Of a DNA stretch of 64,000 nucleotides, positions 10,721 to 20,991 are shown piece by piece. The position numbers were made by a program, and so were the translations under genes. The stretch is from positions 185,012,071 through 185,076,070 of the forward strand of contig NC_084462.1 of NCBI RefSeq assembly GCF_027409185.1, read 5' to 3'. Each line of letters opens with the position of its first letter. Position 1 is the stretch's first letter. The notes beneath the pieces are model-generated. The model did not search any database, was not told the DNA's origin, and worked only from the letters and a program-made list of their open reading frames with translations. The DNA is from Cynocephalus volans. Its lineage: Eukaryota > Chordata > Mammalia > Dermoptera > Cynocephalidae.

Positions 10721-12355
10721 GCTTAAATTTAGCAAATTTTCTTCAGTACGTCAGATAACTAGCAGTATAAGACAACCACCAGATCTTAAATCTAGAGAAA
10801 GGTAAGTATTTGCAGGGAGAAAGATGACCAAAATATTAGCTTATTAGAGGATGCCTGATGGCATATAGGCTGTTATATGCTTCAAATAGAAATATATACT
10901 GGATTGCTTGAAGTTGAATGTGGTAAAGGAATTGTAGTGTAACATTCTCTGAAGGCATATATTTGTGGGTTCCAATTCTCCTTGAAGCCTTTTGCTTCTG
11001 GATGAAGACACGTTATTGAAACCTCCATGCTCCAACCCTTGTGGTGCTTCTGACTGGGAAAAAACACAGTGACTTCTGCTGAAATGCATCCAGACCCACC
11101 TTCCCTACCATCTCTATGGTACTAAAACTTAATTTGCATCAGTAAAAACTCCAAAACCAGTATTCGACAGGTACTAGTGGAATTTCATAGTGACCGGGAG
11201 GCGACAGTATAAAACACAAAGCTCTGTCCAGAACCACCGCCCCTGTCTTACTAAAACATTAAAATCATTATTCGTCAAGGAAGCACAGAGCAGCGGAAAT
11301 GGGACAAGGATGGAAAACAACGTCAGCTGTGGGAAAGAGCCTCTGGACAAACAACAGATGCCCTTCAGCAGAAGTGGATAAAGAACACGAGGGCCAGCAC
11401 TAGCTCTGGAGGTGGGACAGGGCACTAGGAAGGACAGGGGCCATGATCTTCACCTGAAAGTGCAGTTCAGGCAGAAGGTCAGAGAATGATTGTCTAGTGC
11501 AACCCCTTGTGCGGATTGACATCGGTCAGGTGAGTGCGACACTGAGATGCACCTGGGAGAGGTGGAGGGACAGATTCTCTCTGGAGAGCACAGGGTGAGG
11601 ACACAATGTCAATCTTTAAACAAAATAAGGTTTCACTGGAGGCACCAGAACTCTGGTGGCTGGAGCAGTAACACACTTCTATTCTGATAGCCACGGCAAT
11701 GATGAATTTAAGTGTAGCCACTGCTGAGTTCACACAAATTTCCACAATAAAATCATAGAAAATATAGGGTGTGATTATCTACAGAACAAAAGTAATAATA
11801 AGCCAATATAACAATTCCAATGAAGCCATTTTTGTAAACATGAACTTTTGAATTACTTGTGCACATTCCTTGAGAAATGGCAGTTTAATCACATCTGAAA
11901 ATATTATGGTTCAAAATCCTAGTAATTGTCACTGTGCAGCATTCACAGCAATTTGGCATAAGTTCTCATTACATAGTGGAATTTTCAGCTATTTCTAAAA
12001 TTATATTTGAGTGTAGATCAAAAGTGCCCAAAGGCATAGACTGAGTCATCACTTTTTGCAATTCAGGCACAGACCACTGATGTTCAGTCCTCCACTTAAA
12101 TATAGTTTCTCATAAGTAATTTTATTGTTAGAAGGTAACATGCTCCCAATCTAAAAAAGTTGTCCTCTGTCGTGTGTACAGACCAAGTATACATTATAGC
12201 TAATATTGTCCAGGGGTAGGTGACAATGATGGTTTATGGTTGGCTGTCTGTGTAGAATGTCATAGGTGGCTCCTGTCTGTAATATTCCTAAGATTCTGCA
12301 TCGCTTGGCCTGTTTACACACCCCAAACCCTGACAATCTCTAATGTTTTACAAAA
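10721..12355. other. Non-genic stretch, nothing recognised
   Basis: About 1.6 kb conserved between units 1 and 2. In unit 3 it is shortened, and part of it (11106-11238) is inverted. All frames are under 90 codons and overlap on both strands. No repeat family recognised with confidence. Confidence 0.55.
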
Positions 12356-12640
12356 AAAATATCTTCATTGTTTTACTTCTCCTGTAATGTCATGTAGTTG
12401 GAATAAGAAATAATCTATTTCACTACATTGGTATCCCTCACCTAGTAATATATTTTTAATGTTTCTCCATCTCTTTTCATGACTTGATAGCTCATGTTCT
12501 TTCAATGGTGAGTGACATTCCATTGTGTGGATGTTTATCTATCTATTTACTTATGAAGGACCAGTTGTGACAACTACAATTAAAGCAGCTATAAACATAA
12601 ATGTACGTTTTTTGTGTGGACATAATTTTCTCTTCCTGCC
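12356..12640 (-). mobile_element. Old L1 3' UTR relic (minus)
   Basis: Antisense L1M 3' UTR: a GACTTGATAGCTCATGTTCTTTC-like block, an ATTCCATTGTGTGGATG block, and AAAGCAGCTATAAACAT. Equivalent copies are at 34265-34540 and 55570-55845. Confidence 0.7.
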
Positions 12641-12905
12641 TTCCAGTCCCTCACTAGGATCTAGGCTTTTTCTAGTCTGCTGCTCCAAACTCTTCCAGCC
12701 TACTCCCATTACTCAGTTCCAAAGCCTCTTCCACATTTTCAGGTATTTGTTATGATCAATAAACAACTCCTGGTAACAATTTATTTATTGGTGTAGAGCT
12801 AGAGCTGGGTCTGGAGCTCACAAACCCCTCGAGCCCATTGACAAACCCTTCACATGCAGGTCTATAAGCTAGATAACCAGCAAAAAGGTCCGTGGGGCCT
12901 TGGTT
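12641..12905 (-). mobile_element. MaLR internal scrap (element C, unit 1)
   Basis: MaLR internal sequence cut off where an LTR should begin (GGTAACAATTTATTT). It then resumes with a further internal-type block (CCCTTCACATGCAGGTC). The LTR itself is missing in all three units, so the loss predates the duplications. Confidence 0.55.
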
Positions 12906-12994
12906 GGAGAATGAATGGTCTTTATTCATCACACAAAGGTCTAGGAGCTGGCAGTGCAAAGAGAAACTATGAAACTCAACTGCTACAAGCAAAG

Positions 12995-13485
12995 TCCAAA
13001 TGCCTGAATGTTGATAGCAGCTCTATTCACAGTAGCCAGAAAGGGAACAATCCCGAATGTTCACGGACAGATGAATTGATAAACAAACATTGTAATTTGA
13101 TACAAGTGAAAAACTAGTCACCTATACAAACAATTGAAGTACTGACACATGCTACAAAATAAATGAACCTTGAAAACATTATACCATGTAAAAGAAGCAC
13201 ACACAAAGGCCACATCTTGTATAATCTGATTCATATTAAATACCCAGAATAGGCAAATCCATAGGGACAGAAAACATGTTAGTGGTTTTCAGAAGCACGG
13301 AGAGAAAGGAACGGGAAGTGGCTGATTTTAGGGTATGGCATTTCCTTTTGAGGTGACGAGGATGTTGTGTAACCAAACAATGGTGACAGTTAATAAACCA
13401 TGTGAAAACATTAAATGCCACTAAACTGTACAGTTTAAAATGTAATGCTATACCAGTATTAAAAAAAAATACTTAAAATTTTATT
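12995..13485 (+). mobile_element. Old L1 3' UTR relic (plus)
   Basis: Sense L1M 3' UTR: AGCTCTATTCACAGTAGCC, GAACCTTGAAAACATTATACC, CAGAATAGGCAAATCCATAG, ACTGTACAGTTTAAAATG, ending in an A run. It faces the antisense L1 tail at 12356-12640. Confidence 0.75.
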
Positions 13486-13720
13486 TTTGGTTTACATTAA
13501 TCATTTTAAAATAAGAGAAACAACATTTTAAGGGAATCCACAAAACAAATGAAGAAAATATGTGTTCCTGAGTAAGAATTTTCCTAAACAGAGACAGGAA
13601 ACACCAAGGTCTGAAGGGAAACCCTGGGTATTGTGTGCACCTGCTCCTCGTGGAAATTTTCTGCGTAGTGTGCTCTGGGTTCACTCAACCACCAAGTCCC
13701 CTCCTGTCTTCCCACAAAGA

Positions 13721-13762
13721 GGTTTGTGTCTGGGCTCACGCTGACTTCCCCTCACGTATGTG
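13721..13762 (-). other. Degenerate RSS of IGHV2-like pseudogene 1
   Basis: The nonamer ACACAAACC is intact at 13721-13729, followed by a 23-bp spacer (13730-13752). The heptamer is CACAGTG split by three extra bases: CACATACGTG (13753-13762). The same insertion is in units 2 and 3. RAG cleavage needs the first heptamer bases CAC in register, so efficient use is unlikely. Confidence 0.85.
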
Positions 13763-14176
13763 TCTCTCGCACAGTAAGACACAGCTTTGTCCTCAACTAT
13801 TAGGTTGCTCAGTGTTAAATAAGCTTGGTTCGTGGAGGTGTGTCTGGTGATGCTGACTTGAGATTTAAGATCTGTATTATAGTGGTGCGATCACCACTCC
13901 ACATCACAACGACCCGCTCCAGCCTTTTCCTTGTTCCTGGAGGATTCAGCTCACAGCACAGCTGGTTAAAGAGAATCCAGAGATAGAGCAGGTTATAGAC
14001 AAAGTCTGCAAGGGCTTCACCAGGCTAGGTCATGACTTCTGCAGGTATATCTGGGACAGGACCCCAGGGGACAAGGAGAATCATCATCAAGCACACCTGA
14101 AATCACCACATGTCCATGTCCCTTCCCTAAAATCCCTGAGATATTCACAGCAGGGAGAGGCCACCAGGACACCCAT
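13763..14176 (-). pseudogene. IGHV2-like V pseudogene, unit 1
   Basis: A clan II V-segment relic most like the IGHV2 family. The leader ATG is at 14176 (M-G-V-L-V-A). The leader exon is only 28 bp (14149-14176) against the usual 46. The splice donor is GTGAAT, and the acceptor AG before the V exon (about 14064) is lost. The V exon (13763-14064) shows GFSLTS in CDR1, a WSGD-like CDR2, and an FR3 ending AVSYCAR. Lesions include TGA in place of the FR2 Trp codon, a frameshift just after it, and a further TGA in FR1 that is seen only in this copy. The nearby intact V segment belongs to a different family. Confidence 0.85.
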
Positions 14177-14257
14177 GCTCTGATGAAGGGCTCCTGGTGG
14201 AAGGAGACTGGGGCTGCTCAGCCCAGGGCTGGCCTTTAAGCCTGACACTGGGGTCTG

Positions 14258-14265
14258 CTTTGCAT
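14258..14265 (-). promoter_or_regulatory. Degenerate octamer upstream of pseudogene 1
   Basis: Reads ATGCAAAG on the minus strand, one base off the Oct-factor octamer ATGCAAAT, 82 bp upstream of the leader ATG. The same variant is at 36168-36175 and 57477-57484. Confidence 0.65.
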
Positions 14266-14800
14266 GAAGAGGCCCCTGAGGATATAAGTGTGGGAGCAGA
14301 GGGGACGGTCTCTGTCTGTCCTTGTCTGGGCAGAGAGTTTTACCTTGTGCTGCTGAGAGGAACCCGGGGAGACAGAACCTCAGAGACTCTTCTCTGCATC
14401 ACTGCCTGGTCTTCCTGTGTCCAGACAAATATGAAGAGAAGCGGGGATTGAGCATGGAGGGTTTGACAGTACAGACCATGAAGACACATTTGAATTAAAG
14501 AGATTCGAGGTTCAAGGAGAGGTCCATGACCTTCTGATCTTCAAATGCTCCATGCACAATATCTGTATTGATATTGATGCTGGCTGCCAGCTGTTGGCTT
14601 CAGTCTCTCTGGACAAAAACCCATTATATGTCACTTCACTGATACAGTTGGAATTGTTTAGAATCTTGTTGTTGGCTCCCGCCAGAACAAAGAGACATTT
14701 ATAGGAGAATCAGGTATAAGTCTTTGTGGTGCGTGTATATATATACACATACATACATGCACATACATACACACACATATACTTATGTACGCATGTGTTT

Positions 14801-14850
<50 letters not shown>

Positions 14851-15720
14851 CTACCACATCTTGTTCCTCAGAGACAAGTCACTAAGGCAAACACATAGAC
14901 AAGATGCCCCCTACCCACTGTGTGACAAAATCACATGGGACTACAAATAGTATGTTGGAAATTTCTAGAAAGCTCGATCTTCTTCAGTCTCATTTAGAAA
15001 TCCTCTGTTCACACTCCTGCCCCAACACCTACAATGTCAGCCTTGACTGTCACATCAGACTCAGTCTTGAGGTTCATGATCTCGTCACTTGCTTCAGGTG
15101 ACAAGTGACTCCTTGGTGGTGTTCTCTCAAGCGCAGCTCCTCCTGCATCTGCAGACCTGTGAGATGGACACTCTGTGCCCTGCCTCCCCTTAACCCAATG
15201 TACTGTGATGAGTCACTTCTAGGATGAAAACTGTAGACAACCGTGTTCAAAGAGTAATTCCAGGCCCCTGGGAGTCACTGGATCACAGCAACTTTGAACA
15301 CTGGTTGGGCACGTGGTGCCACTGTCTGGTGCTGGTTTATTTCTACTGTCTGGTGATGACACTGCAAGACTCACAGCTTCCCCTTTGGCATTCTAGTCCC
15401 ACCCTGTTAGGACACATCCTTTCTCAATTTTAAATTGTTCTTGTTTGCAGTGGATTACATCTTTTAGTCTTTTTTATTTAAAATGAGCTAGAAGAAGTTA
15501 CAGGTTGTGAAAAATATTAAAACATAAGTAAAAACTACCCCTTTATGATGGTTCAGGACATACAGCAGATAATCTCAGCTAATCACAGTGAAAACATGGA
15601 CTTTGATATGGATCAGAGGTACAAATAAAAAACAGGGACTATGCATCTATGTAAAACAAAGACTTAAATATGGGAAGGTATAGTAGGTCTACAGGCATAG
15701 ATTTTCTCATAGAAATGGAA
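14266..15720. other. Pseudogene 5' flank, non-genic
   Basis: Conserved among the units and without a gene. It contains a TATA/CA-type tract at 14733-14785 and the GA microsatellite listed separately. No repeat family recognised. Confidence 0.55.
14804..14847. repeat. (GA)n microsatellite, unit 1
   Basis: A 44-bp pure GA tract. Homologous tracts are 58 bp (one interruption) at 36713-36770 and about 48 bp at 58028-58075. Confidence 0.97.
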
Positions 15721-15859
15721 GATGCAGACCCCTTCAACAAACAAACAAACAAGTGCTTACTCTCAGCCTTGCTCTGCATGTGCTAATGGATCTGGGTCTT
15801 TTGAGCTGAGGGTCCTGAGTTCCCTCTCAACAAGTCCTGTGTCACCGTCCAGGGCTCTT

Positions 15860-16205
15860 GCTGCTTTCCATAGGCCAATATTGTACAGATTTTCCTCTAT
15901 GTTTTATTCTAAGTGTATCATAGTTTCAGGATTCAAAAGTAATGTATAATCCATTTTGAGTGAATTTTTCTAAGAGGGTCTAATTTCATTCTTTTGCATA
16001 TGGATATCCAATTTTCCCAGCATAAGTTTTCTGATGAAATTGTACCCTTCTCATTATGTGTTCTTGTACATTGTTCAAAGTAATGTGAACACAAATGTTT
16101 GGTTTTATTTCTTAACTCTCTGTTCTGTTTGTCTCTAAGTCTGATTGTATGTCTTTATCATGCTGTTTTGATTACTTTACCTTTACAATATATTTAGAAC
16201 CAAGG
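15860..16205 (-). mobile_element. L1 ORF2 fragment, sense half of a twin-primed insertion (unit 1)
   Basis: Minus-oriented ORF2-like sequence (ATCCATTTTGAGTGAATTTTT, GGATATCCAATTTTCCCAGC, GCTGTTTTGATTACTTTA on the plus strand). It is immediately followed by an L1 piece in the opposite orientation that lies just upstream in L1 coordinates. Confidence 0.75.
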
Positions 16206-16234
16206 TTAAGTAGGCGTTATCTATGGGATGCAAG

Positions 16235-17100
16235 GACGATCCAAAATAAGCAAGCAAATGTATGTGATAAACTGCATTACTGAATGAAGGAGAACAAACA
16301 TATGATCATCTTAACACAGGCAGAAAAAACATTCACCATACTTTAATACCTTTTTTATAACAAAAATTTGAAGAAATCAGTTACAGAAAAAAATATACCT
16401 CATTATATTAAAGGTCATATCTGACAATCGCACAGCTAACGATATGCTTCACAGTGAAAGTTGCAAGTTTGTTATATGTGATCAGAACAAGACAACACCA
16501 CCCTCTTTCACCACATCTCTTCAACATAGAACTGGAAGTTCTAGTCCGAGCAGTTAGGTAAAAAAATAAACAAATGTCATCCACAGGGGAAAGGAGAATG
16601 AAAATTGCTTCTGTTTGTTGATAATATGATCTTACATATAAAACCCTAAAAACTCCACCTATAAATTTTGAGAACTAATAAAAAAAGTTGGAATATAGCA
16701 TGATAAAAATCAACACTCAGAAATCAGTAGTGTTCCTATACAATAACAATGTACTTCCTAAAAAATAGTCCCAATTACAGTAGAATTAGTAAGACAAATT
16801 AAATTTATGGGAATGAATTTAACCAAGTGGTTTTAAAATGTGTATTCTGTAAACACTAAACCATTGATAAAAAATGGAAATGACATAAAAATGGGAAAGA
16901 TATCTTGTTTTCATGAATTTGAAGAATTGATATAGAATCAAACACAAGCAAGCATGTAACACAATATGTATCAAAATCCCAGTGTAATTGTTTCACAGAA
17001 ATTTAAAAAAAAATCGAAAATTTGTTTTAAACCACGAAGGACCTCAAAGAATCAAAGCAATTCTGAACTAAACAGCAAAGTTGAAGGCCGTCAGTGATTT
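16235..17100 (+). mobile_element. L1 ORF2 fragment, inverted half of a twin-primed insertion (unit 1)
   Basis: Plus-oriented reverse-transcriptase-region sequence. It contains a decayed catalytic-loop equivalent (F-V-D-N-M here, F-A-D-N-M in units 2 and 3), then GGAAAGATATCTTGTTTTCAT and ACCACGAAGGACCTCAAAG. It ends about where the minus fragment begins in L1 order. Many stops. Confidence 0.78.
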
Positions 17101-17554
17101 TAATTTGTACTGAAACCTTTTGAGATTATGTTACAAGACTCCATAACTTGTTCAACTTCCTTAGGATACTAGAAAGGATGAAAACAATAGGTTAATAGAA
17201 AAGCGCTGCAAGAGAAGTGCAGAATGTTGGGGGGGGGGTCATAAGTAGAATAGACACCGCCAAGGAAAGAGTCAGAGGGTTTCATCACGTGTCAAATAGA
17301 CGATTTCAAACTGAAATGAAAATTAAGAAAAACAAATAAAAATACACAGAACATAGATGATCTGTGGGAGAACGTCAAAACATGTAACATGTGAATAGTT
17401 GGATCTCCATTGATGCAGACGGCGAGCAGAACAGAATCACTTCAAATGTAAATAGATGAGAATTTTTCAACAATGATGGCAGACACAAAAATAAAGATCA
17501 AGGAAGCCCAGAGAAGACAAAACAGGATAAATAAAACAACAGCAATGATGTACA

Positions 17555-17716
17555 TGCACATGCACACACACACACACGCACACCCACACATACAGATACA
17601 CTACATACGTACACATCCTCCCCCCACACACATACACCCACACAAACACATACAGATACACACATGCACACGCCTAAACACAAACACACACAGATGCACA
17701 AATACACACAGACACA
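17555..17716. repeat. Complex CA/ACAT microsatellite, unit 1
   Basis: About 160 bp of interrupted CA repeats, about 240 bp in unit 2 and about 230 bp in unit 3. Long open frames on both strands here are repeat artefacts (Cys/Val/His/Thr only). Confidence 0.95.
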
Positions 17717-17959
17717 CAGAACCATGACCCAAACCTTAGGCCTTATCATAATAAAATGGCAGAACATATTCAAAGAGGTTAGGTATAAACATGCTTAAAT
17801 ACAAGAGAAGAATGACACAGGTTACAGGGGACTTCATGTCAGAATCAGTGCAAACAAAAATGCAGAGGTTTGAAATACTCAAAGTGTTGGAAGCTGCACT
17901 CACCACGCCCCAGGAATCTATATTCAGCTAAATGATCCTGCAAAAGTGGAGACCAGCAT

Positions 17960-18225
17960 CTCCTCATATGTTCCCTCCCTCCGAGAAGGAATGACTATTT
18001 GATATATGTCGAATAGCATGGAAATTATAGTCAATAATAATAGATTGTAATTTCAAAATAGTGAAAAGAGTAAATTTAAAACATCACACCACAAAAATGG
18101 TACGGTGAGGGGATGCCTGTGTTCATCAGTTTAACCTGATTTTTCCACATTATATACATTTATCAAAATATCATGTTCCCCATAAATGAATACAATTATG
18201 ATTTATCAATTAAGATAACATTAAT
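17960..18225 (+). mobile_element. L1 3' UTR relic
   Basis: Plus-oriented old L1 tail: CATGGAAATTATAGTCAATAA, AAAAATGGTACGGTGAGGGG, TTATCAAAATATCATGTTCC, then a TTTATCAATTAAG end. Equivalent copies are at about 40045-40300 and 61345-61595. Confidence 0.6.
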
Positions 18226-18229
18226 GAAA

Positions 18230-19676
18230 AAGTGAAGGAGAAATAAAGCGTCTCTCAGACCACACAGTGGTGAAGGATCAAGGCGTCCCTCAGAATCATG
18301 AACGAGGTGAGCACGGCTGCCAGCACAGCTTCTGCTCAACACCTTCAATGTGACAAGTAGATGCAAAGAAACAGCAATCATGAGGACACACACACACAGT
18401 CCTTGACTTTCCGGTGTGACACGAGGAGTTCTGTTTTCAGGAATTGCAGATAAGGAGCTTGGATGTCATCACTCCCATCCAGACAACAAGAAAAACCCTG
18501 AACAGAGTGAAAATCAGTAACTCTTCTTAGACATCAAGGGACATTTCATCCAGTCTATAGCATGTCTTATCTTACTTACAGTGAGCTTTGCAGGGGCAAA
18601 GTTTTTAATTAACAACTCTAGCCTTTCCATGTTTCTACCGTGGATCATGCTGTTCTATCACCTCCTATGTACTTGGCATTTCCTCATTTCCTGACATATG
18701 TGGAAGCCATAGGATCCCTGCTCTGCACCACGTGAGGTCTCTGCCTTCACAGCTCATCCCAATCACTGAGCCTCGGATCTGCACCTGCACTGGGGAGGGT
18801 TGATGGGAACTGAGCAGGGCTCTGGACCTGTGGAGCTGAGCATCTGGGGACAGAGCAAGTGAGAATTTGCACAATAGAAGACAGAAGGTGACACTAGGGT
18901 GAGTGTCTGTGGGATACATGGGGGCAGCAGAGTGGGGAGTGGGCGGGTCTCAGGGCTCTGTCCATCTGGTTCTCATTATTCGCATGGATTCTCCCCATGG
19001 AAGCTGAGAGACAAGAGGTAGGACGCAGTTCCCAGGGCTACTTTGAGAGACACAGCCCAAAAGTCAGCCAAGAGGGGCCCTAATTGGGTTTTATTTCTGC
19101 ACTTGTCATCGTGAATCCTCCACATGAAGTATCAGAGCTGTGTCTGGCCCTCAGGCAGCTGCTTCTCTGTCCAGGACACTGAGGAACGGACAGAGAGTGA
19201 GACCAACCCTGAACATCAGTGTCCACAGTGTGGATGAGGATCCAGAGGCTAAAATTCCTCAGTGAGGAGAGAGACGCCATGGGCAGAGGTCCTGTAGGAT
19301 GAGCATAAAAATGTGGGGATATGTGTGCTTGACTGAGGGGAAGGCCAATAAGGGACAATGACTTATGTGTCAGAAAGAGGACAGCTCATGTTATCACCTA
19401 ACAAAAGAAAGGTCCCAGTGAATGGAAAAATCTTATCTACAGATGAGAAAAGTTAATTCACTCTGTGTTGCCTGCAGTGAGTACATGGGAATTAGAGTAA
19501 CAAAGAACAAAGCAAGAAACGACCCTGGGGGACATCTGAGAGTCAGCAGAGCAGAGGAAACCTCAGATCCCAAGAGGAACCCCCATCCCCTCTCTGCACC
19601 TGCTCCATGGGGCACAGGAGCTGGGTGGGCCTTGAGCGCCCCCTGCAGCCCAGACCCCTCCTGTATCCTGCAGGGA
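18230..19676. other. 3' flank of V segment 1, non-genic
   Basis: No gene. The 18400-18700 part resembles an old L1 5' region. Units 1 and 3 share a clean 748-bp gap here relative to unit 2 (junction 18529/18530). The remainder up to the RSS is conserved V-flanking DNA. Confidence 0.5.
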
Positions 19677-19715
19677 GGTTTGTGTCTGGGCTCACGCTGA
19701 CTTCCTGTCACTGTG
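19677..19715 (-). other. V segment 1 recombination signal (23-RSS)
   Basis: Consensus heptamer CACAGTG at 19709-19715, directly abutting the V exon. The spacer is exactly 23 bp and the nonamer ACACAAACC is at 19677-19685. This is the standard form for heavy-chain V segments, which join to 12-RSS D segments. Confidence 0.97.
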
Positions 19716-20156
19716 TCTCTCGCACAGTAATACACGCCTGTGTCCTCGTCGGTCACAGAGCTCAGCTGCAGGGAGAACTGGTTGTTGGACGTGTCTCTGG
19801 TGATGGAGGTGCGGCTCTTGAGGGACGGGTTATAATATGTGCTTCCACCATAACTAATGCTTCCAATCCACTCAAGGCTCTTCCCCGTGGGCTGGCGGAT
19901 CCAGCTCCAGTAGTAACCACTGGTTGTGATGGAGTCACCAGAGACGGTGCAGGTGAGGGAGAGGGTCTGCGAGGGCTTCACCAGTCCTGGGCCCGACTCC
20001 TGCAGCTGCACCTCGGACAGGACACCTGGAGACAAGGAGAATCAGAACCTGTCAGTCACATGCAGGCACAACCATCCCACTGACCCACTTCTGTCATCTG
20101 AGACACTCACCTTGAGGAGCAGTCACCAGGCAAAGGAGAAGACCCCACAGTCTCAT
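19716..20156 (-). CDS. Immunoglobulin heavy variable segment, IGHV4-like (V1), intact
   Basis: Germline V segment that supplies CDR1, CDR2 and most of the heavy-chain variable domain after V(D)J joining. Exon 1 is 20111-20156 (leader [15 protein letters not shown]). The intron is 20026-20110, with GT donor and AG acceptor. Exon 2 is 19716-20025 (310 bp). The mature part begins [10 protein letters not shown] and has Cys in LSLTC, Trp in [11 protein letters not shown]1 [10 protein letters not shown] (10 residues), CDR2 ISYGGST, FR3 [13 protein letters not shown], and ends VYYCAR. No stop or frameshift; all anchor residues are present. GKSLEW replaces the commoner GKGLEW. The family call is by resemblance to clan II / IGHV4; locus numbering cannot be given. 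Confidence 0.95.
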
Positions 20157-20268
20157 CTTCTGTTAGATCTCAACTCTGCCTTCCCCAGAGACCTGAGCCC
20201 TGCCTGAGGACAGACCTGTGAGCTTCCACCACCCATGAGTCCACATTTACCCTGGAGCTTGAAGGAAA

Positions 20269-20276
20269 ATTTGCAT
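20269..20276 (-). promoter_or_regulatory. Octamer ATGCAAAT, V1 promoter
   Basis: Perfect octamer on the minus strand, 113 bp upstream of the leader ATG. Octamers bind Oct-1/Oct-2 with OCA-B and drive B-cell V transcription. A TATAAG motif lies on the far (upstream) side at 20293-20300, not between octamer and ATG. Confidence 0.9.
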
Positions 20277-20950
20277 GTGGGAGAGCTCAGTCCTTATAAG
20301 TGTTGAGGAACTGAGGTGAGACTATCTGTGTTTTTTGTTTTCTTTTAATTAACTGCGAGGTTTTTTTTTCCCTAAAATTATTTGACATGTAATTGTGAGA
20401 TGGATGAGAAGTTACTGAGTTTCAAACATGGAAAGATGTGACCCTAGCTGTCTGAGGCCAGATCTACCTTCCTTCAACCCCTGTCTTCTCCTGCGCTCTC
20501 TTGGACTCAGCTCAACTCTCTCTCATAAACTCAGGCTCTGGGTCTTGCTTCCACAGTTCTGGTCCAAGCACCCCCTGCTTTCTTTCCCTGCACCCTCTCC
20601 CGTGATGTGGTTCTCGTCACCCCAAGAGCTCGTTCCATCGTTCCACTGTTGCTGCTCCACGAGTTCCAGTCCTGCCTTGTGCTCTCCGTCCTGCCATATA
20701 AGACACAGCCCTTCAGAATCCACAGAGACCTGCCAAAGATGATGCCCTGTGCATTACTCTGGAGAATGGAAAAGGATTCTCAATGTTTTGGAAAGAGATC
20801 AAGACTCTTGTAAATTCCGGCTTCCTTCAGTCATTCCTGTTCATCTAGAGTGTAATAATATTTGACCTAAATTCAGTTTTCATTCACATTTTACGGATGT
20901 TAATCTTTCATTTAATTTCCCAATCTCATCAGATATTCCAGCTGTAAATA

Positions 20951-20991
<41 letters not shown>

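Noticed and set aside
13763-14176. Treating the IGHV2-like segments as functional because they end in YCAR next to an RSS
   Set aside because: Shared stop at the FR2 Trp codon, an FR2 frameshift, lost splice acceptor, shortened leader and split heptamer.
19433-20035. A 200-codon frame running through the V exon and well past it (also at 42223-42822 and 62810-63412)
   Set aside because: Only the V exon part is real. The frame continues by chance through the RSS and 3' flank, which are removed or separated by V(D)J joining.
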